Shown here: positions 7,730 through 15,162 of the stretch, piece by piece
How positions within the stretch are numbered: the stretch's first letter is position 1
Layout: every line of letters begins with the position of its first letter
From: an uncultured Bacilli bacterium
Lineage (GTDB): Bacteria > Bacillota_I > Bacilli_A > RF39 > UBA660
Length of the DNA: 25,478 bases
Direction of reading: 5' to 3'
NCBI GenBank assembly: GCA_934162325.1
Contig: CAKPIH010000013.1
Coordinates: 1 to 25,478 of the forward strand
Notes under the pieces: generated by a model
The model's input: only the letters and a program-made list of their open reading frames with translations
What the model was told of the DNA's origin: nothing
Database searches by the model: none
Translations under genes and position numbers: made by a program

Positions 7730-8023
7730 ATGAAAAATAAATTTATACCAGTAACGGTATGGAGAAAAAATAAGTATGAGACTTGGCAACTAGATATATC
7801 TAATCTTAATTTAAGTGATTTAATTATATTAAGAAATACACTAGTAGGTTATAGTGATAATGGTATTAGAATAATAGATGGAATAGTAACAGGTCAAACT
7901 ACTACTGATAATACATATTATAGAGAATATAAAAAAATATGTAAAAGAGAAAAAGAAAAAATAAAAAGAAAACAAATTAAAAGTGAAAATAGAAGGAGAG
8001 ATAGAAGAAATGATAAATATTAA
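7730..8023 (+). CDS. Small basic hypothetical protein, thrS operon
   Basis: A 97-aa protein not recognised from any family. The start ATG at 7730 has an excellent AAAGGAGGG ribosome-binding site. Residues 1-60 look folded, with alternating hydrophobics (FIPVTVWRK, LIILRNTLVGY, GIRIIDGIV), and the last ~35 residues are packed with Lys and Arg (REYKKICKREKEKIKRK, then RRRDRR), suggesting RNA or ribosome contact. It lies directly behind the threonine T-box, and its end overlaps the thrS start by 14 bases, so both are probably controlled by uncharged tRNA-Thr. It does not resemble the TGS domain missing from the adjacent ThrS. Expression is likely; function is unknown. Confidence 0.7.
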   Translation: MKNKFIPVTVWRKNKYETWQLDISNLNLSDLIILRNTLVGYSDNGIRIIDGIVTGQTTTDNTYYREYKKICKREKEKIKRKQIKSENRRRDRRNDKY

Positions 8024-9764
8024 AGAAAATGAAGATTTAAGTAAGTTAAATCACTCATGTGCACATTTACTTGCACAAGCTGTTAAGCATTTATATCCTA
8101 ATGCTAAATTTTGGGTAGGACCAGTAATTGAAGAGGGGTTCTATTACGACATTGATTTAGGTGATGATGTTATTAAAGAAGAAGATTTACCTAAAATAGA
8201 AAAAGAAATGAAGAAGTTATCTAAAGATGGTAAAAGAATAGTTAGACATGAAATTAGTAAAGATGAAGCTTTAGAAATGTTTCATGATGATCCATATAAA
8301 ATTGATTTAATTAGTAGAATGGATGAAAATGAACAAGTTATATCTTGTTATACACAAGGAGACTTTACAGACCTTTGTAGAGGACCTCATGTTGATACTA
8401 CTAAAGAACTTAAATATTTTAAATTGGTAAAGGTTAGTGGTGCTTATTGGAAGGCTGATTCTAATAATAAGATGCTTCAGAGAATATATGGAGTATGTTT
8501 TAGAAATGAAGAAGATTTAAATAGTTACTTAACTGAATTACAAGAGAGAAAAGAGAGAGATCATCGTAAGATTGGTAAAGATTTAGATATCTTTATGTCT
8601 CATGATTTAGTTGGTAAGGGTATGCCTTTATGGCTTCCTAATGGAGCAATTGTTAGAAAGAACTTGGAGAATTATATTTATGCTAAGGAACAAAAACTAG
8701 GGTACTCTCATGTATATACTCCATGTGTTGGAACTGTTGATTTATATAAGACTTCAGGACACTGGGATCATTATAAAGAAAATATGTTCCCTTCTATGAA
8801 AGTTGATGATGAAGAGTTTGTATTAAGACCTATGAATTGTCCACATCATATGTTAATTTATGGTAATGAGATTCACTCTTATCGTGAACTTCCTATTAAG
8901 ATTGGAGAGTTTGCTACTGACTTTAGATATGAAGCTAGTGGTGCTGTTAAAGGTTTAGAGAGAGTTAGATGTATGTGTCAAAATGATGCTCATCTATTTG
9001 TTAGACCTGATCAAATTAAAGATCAATTTAAAGAAGTAGTTAGTCTTATACTAGATGTATATAAAGACTTTGGACTTGATAATTATAAGTTTAGATTATC
9101 TCTTAGAGATCCTGAAGATAAACATAAATACTTTGATGATGATGAGATGTGGAATAAGGCTGAGAATGAACTTAGAGAAGTATTAAATGAGATAGGAGCA
9201 GAATATACTGAAGCTATTGGTGAGGCTGCCTTCTACGGACCTAAGTTAGATGTTGAAGTTAAACCTGCTGTTGGACCAGAGATTACTTTGTCTACTTGTC
9301 AACTTGACTTCTTACTTCCTAGAAGATTTAATTTATCTTATATTGATTCTAATGGTGAGAAACAAGTACCTGTAGTACTTCATAGAGCTATATTTGGTAC
9401 ATTTGATAGATTTACAGCTTTTATTCTTGAAGAAACTAAGGGAGCACTTCCTTTATGGCTTAGTCCAGTACAAATTAATGTTATTCCAGTAAATAATGAA
9501 TATCATTTAGAGTATGCTAACAAAGTAGTTGATGAACTTAGAAGTAAAGGCTTTAGAGTAGAACTTGATGCTAGAGATGAGAAGATGGGATATAAGATTA
9601 GAGAATCTCAAACTAAGAAGATTCCATATACTTTAGTTCTTGGTAATAATGAGAGAGATAATAATACTATTACTTATCGTATGTTTGGTAAAGAGAATAG
9701 TACTACTATAGAAAGAGATGAATTTATTGATATGATTATTAAGCAAGTAGAGGAATATAAATAA
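8010..9764 (+). CDS. thrS: Threonyl-tRNA synthetase lacking the TGS domain
   Basis: A 584-aa class II synthetase that charges tRNA-Thr. Domains: editing domain from about residue 14, with HSCAH (HxxxH) and the later CYTQGDFTDLCRGPH block; catalytic core with zinc ligand Cys277 (RPMNCPHH), motif 2-like FRYEASGAVKGLERVR, DAHLF, VVLHRA and motif 3-like FDRF; and the C-terminal anticodon-binding domain (~485-584). Typical bacterial ThrS is about 640 residues and begins with a ~60-residue TGS domain, which is absent here. Start chosen at ATG 8010 after AGAAGGAGAG; the GTG at 7983 would add only nine residues and no TGS. It overlaps the upstream small gene and is regulated by the T-box. Confidence 0.95.
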   Translation: MINIKENEDLSKLNHSCAHLLAQAVKHLYPNAKFWVGPVIEEGFYYDIDLGDDVIKEEDLPKIEKEMKKLSKDGKRIVRHEISKDEALEMFHDDPYKIDLISRMDENEQVISCYTQGDFTDLCRGPHVDTTKELKYFKLVKVSGAYWKADSNNKMLQRIYGVCFRNEEDLNSYLTELQERKERDHRKIGKDLDIFMSHDLVGKGMPLWLPNGAIVRKNLENYIYAKEQKLGYSHVYTPCVGTVDLYKTSGHWDHYKENMFPSMKVDDEEFVLRPMNCPHHMLIYGNEIHSYRELPIKIGEFATDFRYEASGAVKGLERVRCMCQNDAHLFVRPDQIKDQFKEVVSLILDVYKDFGLDNYKFRLSLRDPEDKHKYFDDDEMWNKAENELREVLNEIGAEYTEAIGEAAFYGPKLDVEVKPAVGPEITLSTCQLDFLLPRRFNLSYIDSNGEKQVPVVLHRAIFGTFDRFTAFILEETKGALPLWLSPVQINVIPVNNEYHLEYANKVVDELRSKGFRVELDARDEKMGYKIRESQTKKIPYTLVLGNNERDNNTITYRMFGKENSTTIERDEFIDMIIKQVEEYK

Positions 9765-9765
9765 T

Positions 9766-9803
9766 AAAAGTGTAAAGTAACTATATGTTACTTTGCATTT
9801 TTT
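9766..9803 (+). terminator. Terminator of the thrS operon
   Basis: AAAAGTGTAAAGTAAC (9766-9781) pairs with the segment starting GTTACTTTGCA (9787 onward), loop TATAT, ending in a T-run. A long stem with a few G-T pairs. Confidence 0.8.
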
Positions 9804-9856
9804 CTTTGTATAATAGGAACCCCAAGACTTAACTAATATTATTTTGTTATACAACT

Positions 9857-9884
9857 AAAAGTGGGACGGCTGTCTCACTTTTTA
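9857..9884. terminator. Second, probably bidirectional terminator after thrS
   Basis: AAAAGTGGGAC (9857-9867), loop GGCT, GTCTCACTTTT (9872-9882), then T. The A-run before the stem gives a U-tract on the other strand too. Just upstream, TTGTATAA (9806-9813) and TTATACAA (9847-9854) form an 8-bp inverted repeat with a 33-base loop. The stretch 9885-9988 holds nothing else I recognise. Confidence 0.65.
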
Positions 9885-10077
9885 AAATATTTACAAGTAG
9901 TTATGAAAGCACAAGTCTTTCTTGTAACGTATATAAATTATTTACTATCTTTTCAATATCATTTATGACTCTTTCTATAATCACTTTCTTGATATAATTA
10001 TAATATTTTATTAACAAATTTAAAAGTATTTTTCACAAAAATATGCAAAAATAAGCAAACAATTGTGCTAAAATACA

Positions 10078-10106
10078 TTGACAGCATTTTAAGAGTATGA
10101 TATCAT
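10078..10106 (+). promoter_or_regulatory. Promoter of tnpB
   Basis: TTGACA (10078-10083), 17-bp spacer, TATCAT (10101-10106), just ahead of the AAGGTGGTGAGG ribosome-binding region. Confidence 0.6.
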
Positions 10107-10129
10107 TTATATGTAAGGTGGTGAGGTTA

Positions 10130-11278
10130 ATGTTTAGAGCATATAAGTTTAGATTATATCCTAATAATAAGCAATTAGAATTAATAAATAAAACTTTTGG
10201 AAGTAGTAGATATGTATATAATCATTATTTAGATAAAATGAAAAATAATGGATATGTAAGTGCTTATACTAATATAAAAGATTATACTAGTACTTTAAAA
10301 TACGATGCAGTATTTTTACAAGAAATAGATAGTATAGTAATAAGAAAGTCTTTATTTAATTTAGATGATGCCTATCAAAAACTATTTAATAAAACTGGTG
10401 GATATCCTAAGTTTAAAAGTAAATATAATAGAAATAGTTATAATACTACTGCTGTATATAATAAATATAAAGATAAAGAATATTGTAATATAGAATTAGA
10501 TTTAACTAATAGACAAATAAAATTACCTAAATTAAAATGGGTAAAGATTAGAGGATATAGAAATATAGATAATATTAATGGCAAAATAAAAAGTGCTACT
10601 ATATCAAGAGAACCAAATGGTAAGTATTATGTATCAGTTTTATATGAGATGTATGACAAAGTACCAGTAATAAAGCCTAGAACTATCGTAGGAATAGATC
10701 TAGGTATAAAGAAACTATTAACCTTATCAGATGGAACAACTTACGATAATAATAAATATATAGATAAATATGCCAAAAGAATAAAAAGAAAACAAAGAGA
10801 ATTATCAAGAAAAGAAAAAGGTAGTAAGAATTACTACAAATGTAAAAAAGAACTAGCAATACTTCGTAGCAAACTAGCTAATGCTAGAAAGTTTTATATA
10901 CATAAAATAACTAAAGATATAACTAACGAATATGATATTATTACTTGTGAAAAATTAAAAACTAAAGAAATGATTATTAAAGGTAAAGATAATAAACTAT
11001 CTAGTAAAATAAATGATGCTACATTTAGTGAAATAGTAAGACAACTACAATATAAGTCAAAATACAAAGGTAAAGAGTTTTATCAAATAAATACCTATTA
11101 TCCATCTAGTCAAATATGTAGTAGGTGTGATAATCAAGATAAAAAATATAAAGATTTAACAAGAAGAGAATATAAATGTCTTAAATGCAATCAAGAAATA
11201 GATAGAGATTTAAATGCAAGTATAAATATTATGTTTGAAGGTTTAAAGTTATATATGAAAAATTATGTTAAAATATAA
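10130..11278 (+). CDS. tnpB: RNA-guided endonuclease TnpB (IS200/IS605 OrfB)
   Basis: A 382-aa TnpB, the compact RNA-guided DNA nuclease ancestral to Cas12. It has the N-terminal helix-turn-helix hallmark MFRAYKFRLYPNNKQ and a complete RuvC triad: Asp190 in GIDLGIKK, Glu274 in CEKLK and Asp360 in DRDLNASIN. The four-Cys zinc ribbon (CSRC then CLKC) sits between the second and third catalytic residues. The ATG at 10130 starts the canonical N-terminus and follows GGTGGTGAGG; an upstream in-frame ATG at 10097 would add 11 atypical residues. Length and motifs are intact, so the nuclease is probably active. The RNA following the stop (11279 onward) would be its omega-RNA. Confidence 0.95.
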   Translation: MFRAYKFRLYPNNKQLELINKTFGSSRYVYNHYLDKMKNNGYVSAYTNIKDYTSTLKYDAVFLQEIDSIVIRKSLFNLDDAYQKLFNKTGGYPKFKSKYNRNSYNTTAVYNKYKDKEYCNIELDLTNRQIKLPKLKWVKIRGYRNIDNINGKIKSATISREPNGKYYVSVLYEMYDKVPVIKPRTIVGIDLGIKKLLTLSDGTTYDNNKYIDKYAKRIKRKQRELSRKEKGSKNYYKCKKELAILRSKLANARKFYIHKITKDITNEYDIITCEKLKTKEMIIKGKDNKLSSKINDATFSEIVRQLQYKSKYKGKEFYQINTYYPSSQICSRCDNQDKKYKDLTRREYKCLKCNQEIDRDLNASINIMFEGLKLYMKNYVKI

Positions 11279-11402
11279 AGAAAGAACAAGATTTCTTAAT
11301 AATTAAGAAATAAGTACGGTGGCGACCATCGGATTTTAAGTCTGCGGAGAAGTCTGGTTACAGAGTCTATGAAACAGAAATCACATCACTGTGAAGTGAT
11401 GT
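11279..11402 (+). ncRNA. Candidate omega-RNA scaffold / IS right end
   Basis: About 120 nt following tnpB, non-coding and more G/C-rich than its surroundings. It contains a perfect 10-bp inverted repeat ATTTCTTAAT/ATTAAGAAAT (11291-11311), a GGTGGCGACC motif near 11319, and the right-end hairpin at 11383-11402. In TnpB systems the omega-RNA covers the tnpB 3' end plus the right end, and its guide is read from the DNA immediately beyond. The exact 3' end, and so the guide, cannot be fixed here. Confidence 0.6.
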
Positions 11403-11403
11403 A

Positions 11404-11421
11404 AAGCAAATTTATTTGCTT
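11404..11421 (+). terminator. Weak hairpin after the IS
   Basis: AAGCAAA, loop TTTA, TTTGCTT: a 7-bp stem with only a modest T-rich tail. It may terminate IS transcripts or lie within the omega-RNA guide. Confidence 0.3.
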
Positions 11422-11432
11422 ATTTGTTCATT

Positions 11433-11441
11433 TGGTATAAT
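11433..11441 (+). promoter_or_regulatory. Extended -10 promoter for cca
   Basis: TGG-TATAAT (-10 at 11436-11441) with no good -35. The predicted leader is only about 12 nt with AGAGAGG as ribosome-binding site. It lies ~31 bp beyond the IS right-end hairpin. Confidence 0.55.
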
Positions 11442-11458
11442 ATGTATAGAGAGGTATT

Positions 11459-12553
11459 ATGGAAGATAAAGCAAGAGAATTACTTAGAATATTAAATGAT
11501 AATGGATATGCTGCTTATATAGTAGGAGGTTATACTAGGGATGTATTACTTGGAAGAAAGAGTAATGATATTGATATATGTACTAGTGCTACTCCTAAAG
11601 AGATACTAGATATATTTGAGGATGTTAAGATATCTGATATGCAATATGGTAGTGTTGTTATTACTTATAAGGGATATAAGTTCGATGTTACTACTTTTAG
11701 AAAAGAGATTAAGTATGAGTCTAATCGAAGACCTATTAAGATTAAGTATATTAGGGATATAAAGAAAGATTTACTTAGAAGAGACTTTACGATTAATACT
11801 TTATGTATTAATGATAAGGGTGAAGTTCTTGATGTACTAGGAGTAAGAAGTGACTTAGATAATAGAATACTTAGAACAGTAGGTAATCCTAGATATAAGA
11901 TTAAAGAAGATTCTCTTAGAATACTTAGATGTATTAGATTTGCTACTATTCTAGGGTTTGATATTGAGAAGAAGACCTACTACTACTTAGGAAAGTATGG
12001 ATATTTATTAAAGAAATTATCTATGGAGAGAAAGAAAGAGGAATTAGATAAGATATTTTCTTCTAAGAATAAAGATAGGGGTAGAAAGTTAATACTTGAT
12101 CTTAATCTTACTAATGTACTTGGTATTAATAATCTTAGTAATATTATACTATGTACTGATTTAATTGGTATATGGTGTCAGTTAGAAGTAGAGGATATTT
12201 ATCCTTTTACTAAAGTTGAGAAAGATCAGATTCTTTGTCTTAGAGAGTTACTTAAGTATGATGAAATTGATAATTATTTATTATATAAATATGGTTTATA
12301 TTTATGTACTGTATATGCTGATATTAAGGGGTTATCAAAGAGAAATTTAAATAAGATGCAGAGCGAATTACCAATATTTACTAGAAGAGATATTGTTATT
12401 CATGGTAATGATATTAGTAAAATATTAGGAAAAGAACCTGGTAAATATATTAAAGATATTATGGATGATATTGAGAAAAAGATATTATATAATAAACTTG
12501 CTAATACTTATGATGATATTAAGAAATATATTATAGATAATTATATGAAATAA
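11459..12553 (+). CDS. cca: CCA tRNA nucleotidyltransferase
   Basis: A 364-aa class II nucleotidyltransferase that builds or repairs the 3' CCA of tRNAs. Seen: head motif YIVGGYTRDVLLGR, the catalytic two-Asp motif NDIDICT, the RRDFTINTLCIN motif that precedes the base-reading neck, and DSLRILRCIRFATILGFDIE. It is somewhat shorter than many Bacillota enzymes (about 380-420), mainly in the C-terminal body. It could in principle be a poly(A) polymerase of the same superfamily, but a single copy of this type normally supplies CCA addition. Start ATG 11459 after GAGAGG. Confidence 0.92.
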   Translation: MEDKARELLRILNDNGYAAYIVGGYTRDVLLGRKSNDIDICTSATPKEILDIFEDVKISDMQYGSVVITYKGYKFDVTTFRKEIKYESNRRPIKIKYIRDIKKDLLRRDFTINTLCINDKGEVLDVLGVRSDLDNRILRTVGNPRYKIKEDSLRILRCIRFATILGFDIEKKTYYYLGKYGYLLKKLSMERKKEELDKIFSSKNKDRGRKLILDLNLTNVLGINNLSNIILCTDLIGIWCQLEVEDIYPFTKVEKDQILCLRELLKYDEIDNYLLYKYGLYLCTVYADIKGLSKRNLNKMQSELPIFTRRDIVIHGNDISKILGKEPGKYIKDIMDDIEKKILYNKLANTYDDIKKYIIDNYMK

Positions 12554-12569
12554 GACTTATGTCTTTTTT
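12552..12569 (+). terminator. Short terminator overlapping the cca stop
   Basis: AAGAC (12552-12556), loop TTAT, GTCTT, then more T residues; the stem starts inside the TAA stop codon. Confidence 0.5.
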
Positions 12570-12593
12570 CTTTTTATTTGCATATTACTTAGT

Positions 12594-13178
12594 ATGAAAT
12601 ATATACTTTTAATAATGTGTTTATTTATATGTTCTTGTAGTTATAAGGATAATAGAGAAGATTATAATTTCTTAGAAGATAATTCTATTAGATTTATTAA
12701 AAATGATACTGGGACTATATTACTTATTAATAAGAATGATATTTTTTATAAGGTAATATTAAATGATATAGATGATATTTATTATGATTATGTTATTGAT
12801 ATTAATAAGACTAGGTATTTTTGTAATAATGATATTATTTATAGAAGGGATGATAAGATAGAGATTATTATGAATAATAAGAGGTTATGTATTTATATGG
12901 ATAGGTATAAGGATAGTGATTATAGGGATTGTAATTTTATATATTTATATGATATAAATAAAGATTTTTATATAGAATTAAATGATAATATGGTACTTTT
13001 ATATGATAGTTATACTAAGTTTAATTATAAGTTTATGTATATGTTAGCTAGAGTATGGATTGATTCTTATACTATAGATAATGATTGTTATACTACAATT
13101 ACTTTTGAGGGAGATGATTATACTGTAACATCATATAAAAGAAGAGGAAAAACTATTCACAAAAAGTTAATTTCATAG
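12594..13178 (+). CDS. Putative lipoprotein, unknown function
   Basis: A 194-aa protein beginning MKYILLIMCLFICSCSYKD: a short basic start, a hydrophobic core and Cys residues consistent with a lipobox (ICSC, lipid-modified Cys near residue 15). The mature part is rich in Tyr, Asp, Asn and Ile with alternating polar and hydrophobic residues, suggesting a beta-rich extracytoplasmic domain. I do not recognise the family. No clear ribosome-binding site precedes the ATG, and a -10-like TATTAC lies only about ten bases upstream, so translation may be leaderless or weak. The promoter of the next gene lies inside its last codons. Confidence 0.6.
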   Translation: MKYILLIMCLFICSCSYKDNREDYNFLEDNSIRFIKNDTGTILLINKNDIFYKVILNDIDDIYYDYVIDINKTRYFCNNDIIYRRDDKIEIIMNNKRLCIYMDRYKDSDYRDCNFIYLYDINKDFYIELNDNMVLLYDSYTKFNYKFMYMLARVWIDSYTIDNDCYTTITFEGDDYTVTSYKRRGKTIHKKLIS

Positions 13179-13184
13179 TATAAT
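13156..13184 (+). promoter_or_regulatory. Promoter for the small membrane gene-dnaD-nth operon
   Basis: TTCACA (13156-13161), 17-bp spacer, TATAAT (13179-13184), overlapping the 3' end of the lipoprotein gene. Confidence 0.65.
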
Positions 13185-13209
13185 AAGAACAGTTATAGTG
13201 AGGGAATTA

Positions 13210-13620
13210 ATGAAAAGAAAGAAGAAGAATATTATTTGTTATATTATTGTTATTATAGTTATAATTATTTTTATACTTAGTATATTTATTATTCCGGTAA
13301 GTAGAAATAATAAATATAAGAGGGGTATATTAAATGATATATATAGTAATACTGTACTTAAGAATATTAGTTATTATAATAAGAGTAATAATTATTATAT
13401 AGTTAAAGATGATAAATATGTTTATGTATTTGATTTAAATTATGATAAAGTATATAGTAGAGATATTAGTGAATTATCTGATAGTAAGTTAGATATTGTT
13501 TATAGAAGAAGTAATATCTACTACGAAGATAAGGTAAGAGATAAGGATAAACTTACTTATAAATATTATGATGTTAGTACTTTAGAAGAGGTATTTGATA
13601 TAGATGTAGGAGGTATATAA
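13210..13620 (+). CDS. Small membrane-anchored protein, possibly YpmB/DUF5590-like
   Basis: A 136-aa protein with a Lys/Arg-rich N-terminus (MKRKKKN), one strong transmembrane segment (residues ~8-27) and an extracytoplasmic part. The stretch YYIVKDDKYVYVFDLNYDKV resembles the start of the YpmB/DUF5590 domain, and ypmB lies close to dnaD-nth in Bacillus, but the match is short and from memory. ATG 13210 has GTGAGGG five bases upstream; a GTG at 13198 is the alternative. Its stop overlaps the dnaD start by one base (TAATG), so the genes are translationally linked. Function unknown. Confidence 0.6.
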   Translation: MKRKKKNIICYIIVIIVIIIFILSIFIIPVSRNNKYKRGILNDIYSNTVLKNISYYNKSNNYYIVKDDKYVYVFDLNYDKVYSRDISELSDSKLDIVYRRSNIYYEDKVRDKDKLTYKYYDVSTLEEVFDIDVGGI

Positions 13621-14270
13621 TGGAAGGGTTAGAGAAGATACTTAGGATGAAACCTATTGTATTACCAAGATATTTATTTAATTATTATTTAAGACTTGGT
13701 ATTACTGCTGAAGAACTTATTATACTTATATTTGTTATTGATGAGGGAGATAAGGTTATATATGATCCTAGTTCAATAGGAGAATCTCTTGGTATGGATA
13801 AGTATAAGGTTATGGAGTTACTTAATAATCTTAGTGAGAAGAAGATTATATCTATTATTGTTGAGAAGAATAGTGATGGTAAGAGTGCTGAATATATATC
13901 TTTAGATTTGTTATATAGTAAGATTATGTCTTTAGTTATTGATAAGAAAGATGAAGAGAAGACTTTGGATAATAGTGATATTTATTCTGTATTTGAAAGT
14001 GAGTTTGGTAGGACTATATCTCCTATGGAATGTCAGGTTATTAATGGTTGGATAGAGGATAATTTTTCTCATGAACTTATTATGGAGGCTTTAAAAGAGG
14101 CTATATATAATGGGGCTAATAGTCTTAGATATATTGAGACTGTTCTTTATACTTGGAGAAAGAAAGGTTATAAGACTAAGAGAGATGTTATGGCTGCTAA
14201 AGAAAAGATGAGAGAAAGTAAGAAAGAAGATAGAGAAGTCTTCTACTATGATTGGTTAAATGATGATTAA
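13620..14270 (+). CDS. dnaD: DnaD-family replication initiation protein
   Basis: A 216-aa DnaD homologue, the primosome protein that works with DnaB and DnaI to load the replicative helicase in low-G+C Gram-positive bacteria. The N-terminal winged-helix region (residues ~15-100; LGITAEELIILIFVIDEG) is followed by the C-terminal DDBH2 domain (~125-195), with ending motif YIETVLYTWRKKG matching the YxxxIxxxW signature. Ribosome-binding site GGAGG precedes ATG 13620. It overlaps the upstream gene by one base and nth by 11 bases; dnaD-nth adjacency is conserved in Bacillus, supporting the call. Confidence 0.9.
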   Translation: MEGLEKILRMKPIVLPRYLFNYYLRLGITAEELIILIFVIDEGDKVIYDPSSIGESLGMDKYKVMELLNNLSEKKIISIIVEKNSDGKSAEYISLDLLYSKIMSLVIDKKDEEKTLDNSDIYSVFESEFGRTISPMECQVINGWIEDNFSHELIMEALKEAIYNGANSLRYIETVLYTWRKKGYKTKRDVMAAKEKMRESKKEDREVFYYDWLNDD

Positions 14271-14895
14271 TAAGATAATTGATTACTTAGATTATTTATT
14301 TCCTAATCCTAAGTGTGAGTTAGAGTATAATAAAGATTATGAGTTATTACTGGCTATTGTTATGAGTGCACAGACTACTGATAAGAGAGTTAATATGGTT
14401 AATAGGGTTTTGTTTGGGAAGTATGATTCTTTAGAGAAACTTAGTAAAGCTGATATTAAAGATATTGAGAGTATTATTAGACCTATTGGTACTTATAAGA
14501 AGAAGGCTATATTTATTAAAGAGATTGCTAATAGATTGATTAGTGATAATATTAAGGTTATTCCTAATGATAGGGAATATTTAAGTAGTTTACCTGGTGT
14601 AGGGAGAAAGACTATTAATGTTTTTTTATCTGTTATATATAATGAACCTTTAGTAGCGGTGGATACTCATGTTAATAGGGTTAGTAAGAGACTTGATTTA
14701 GCAGATGAAGATGATGATGTACTTGAAGTAGAGAATAAACTTAATTATTTATTTCCTAAAGATAGTCTTAGTAAGATTCATCATCAACTTGTGTTTTTTG
14801 GTAGATATAAGTGTAAGAGTATTAATCCTCTATGTGATGATTGTAAATTAAAAGATATATGTAAATATTATTCTATACACTCTAAGTCTAAATAG
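14260..14895 (+). CDS. nth: Endonuclease III
   Basis: A 211-aa HhH-GPD DNA glycosylase/AP lyase that removes oxidised pyrimidines. Seen: LLLAIVMSAQTTDKRVN, the helix-hairpin-helix LPGVGRKT with the catalytic Lys, VAVDTHV with the catalytic Asp, and a C-terminal 4Fe-4S cluster loop with spacing C-x6-C-x2-C-x5-C (CKSINPLCDDCKLKDIC). Start at the ATG-ATG pair at 14260/14263 inside the end of dnaD; no separate ribosome-binding site, so coupled translation is likely. The terminator stem begins within its last codons. Confidence 0.95.
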   Translation: MMINKIIDYLDYLFPNPKCELEYNKDYELLLAIVMSAQTTDKRVNMVNRVLFGKYDSLEKLSKADIKDIESIIRPIGTYKKKAIFIKEIANRLISDNIKVIPNDREYLSSLPGVGRKTINVFLSVIYNEPLVAVDTHVNRVSKRLDLADEDDDVLEVENKLNYLFPKDSLSKIHHQLVFFGRYKCKSINPLCDDCKLKDICKYYSIHSKSK

Positions 14896-14913
14896 TCTTA
14901 GAGTGTTCTTTTT
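14878..14913 (+). terminator. Terminator overlapping the nth stop
   Basis: CACTCTAAG (14878-14886) and CTTAGAGTG (14897-14905) form a perfect 9-bp stem with the stop codon in the loop, followed by TTCTTTTT. The T-tract itself is the 5' arm of a second perfect 10-bp hairpin, TTCTTTTTAG/CTAAAAAGAA (14906-14933). Confidence 0.8.
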
Positions 14914-15029
14914 AGCTTATAATCTAAAAAGAAATATCAACCATATCTATTATATTTGGGGTTAATACTTAATTGACATGGTTCTTTTCTTTTGGTTTTA
15001 ACTGTAAATATGATAGGTCTAATGAGACT

Positions 15030-15092
15030 CCAATATAGACTAAGAATTAGGCTAGATTGGACATGAAAATACCTTGGATTTTCATGAAAGGT
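15030..15092 (+). repeat. Tandem-hairpin element, copy B
   Basis: Two hairpins two bases apart. Hairpin 1 pairs CCAATATAG (15030-15038) with CTAGATTGG (15052-15060), one mismatch; its enlarged loop ACTAAGAATTAGG can fold further through CTAA/TTAG. Hairpin 2 (15063-15070 with 15078-15085) repeats copy A's stem and loop ACCTTGG, and AAGGT at 15088-15092 can again pair with ACCTT in the loop. The rest of 14934-15029 holds a TTGACA at about 14973 without a convincing -10. A promoter begins 17 bp downstream. Confidence 0.65.
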
Positions 15093-15108
15093 AAATAAAT
15101 AGTTAGTA

Positions 15109-15137
15109 TTGATTTAAGATAATAAATATTATATAAT
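15109..15137 (+). promoter_or_regulatory. Promoter of the radical SAM gene
   Basis: TTGATT (15109-15114), 17-bp spacer, TATAAT (15132-15137), then the AAAGGGG ribosome-binding site. Confidence 0.7.
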
Positions 15138-15162
15138 ACTAAGTAGTTAAAGGGGTAATAGT

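Larger units (their letters stand above)
9990..11402 (+). mobile_element. TnpB-only IS200/IS605-type element (boundaries approximate)
   Basis: A tnpB gene with flanking non-coding ends and no tnpA transposase, the usual form of an IS1341-like derivative. A TTGAT pentamer at 9989-9993, the kind of target motif used by this family, could mark the left flank. The right side has a palindromic hairpin ACATCACT/AGTGATGT (11383-11390 with 11395-11402, loop GTGA) typical of a subterminal right-end hairpin. It inserts between thrS and cca and is presumably mobilised only in trans. No target duplication is expected in this family, so I could not fix the ends. Confidence 0.6.

Noticed and set aside
7730..8023. 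The small thrS-operon protein as a detached TGS domain
   Set aside because: Its sequence lacks the TGS pattern (short beta strands with P-D-G near the start) and has a long basic helix-like tail instead.
14973..15000. TTGACA at about 14973 as a promoter ahead of copy B
   Set aside because: The best -10 at 17-bp spacing is TTTTAA, which is poor; the promoter at 15109 is a better explanation for the downstream gene.
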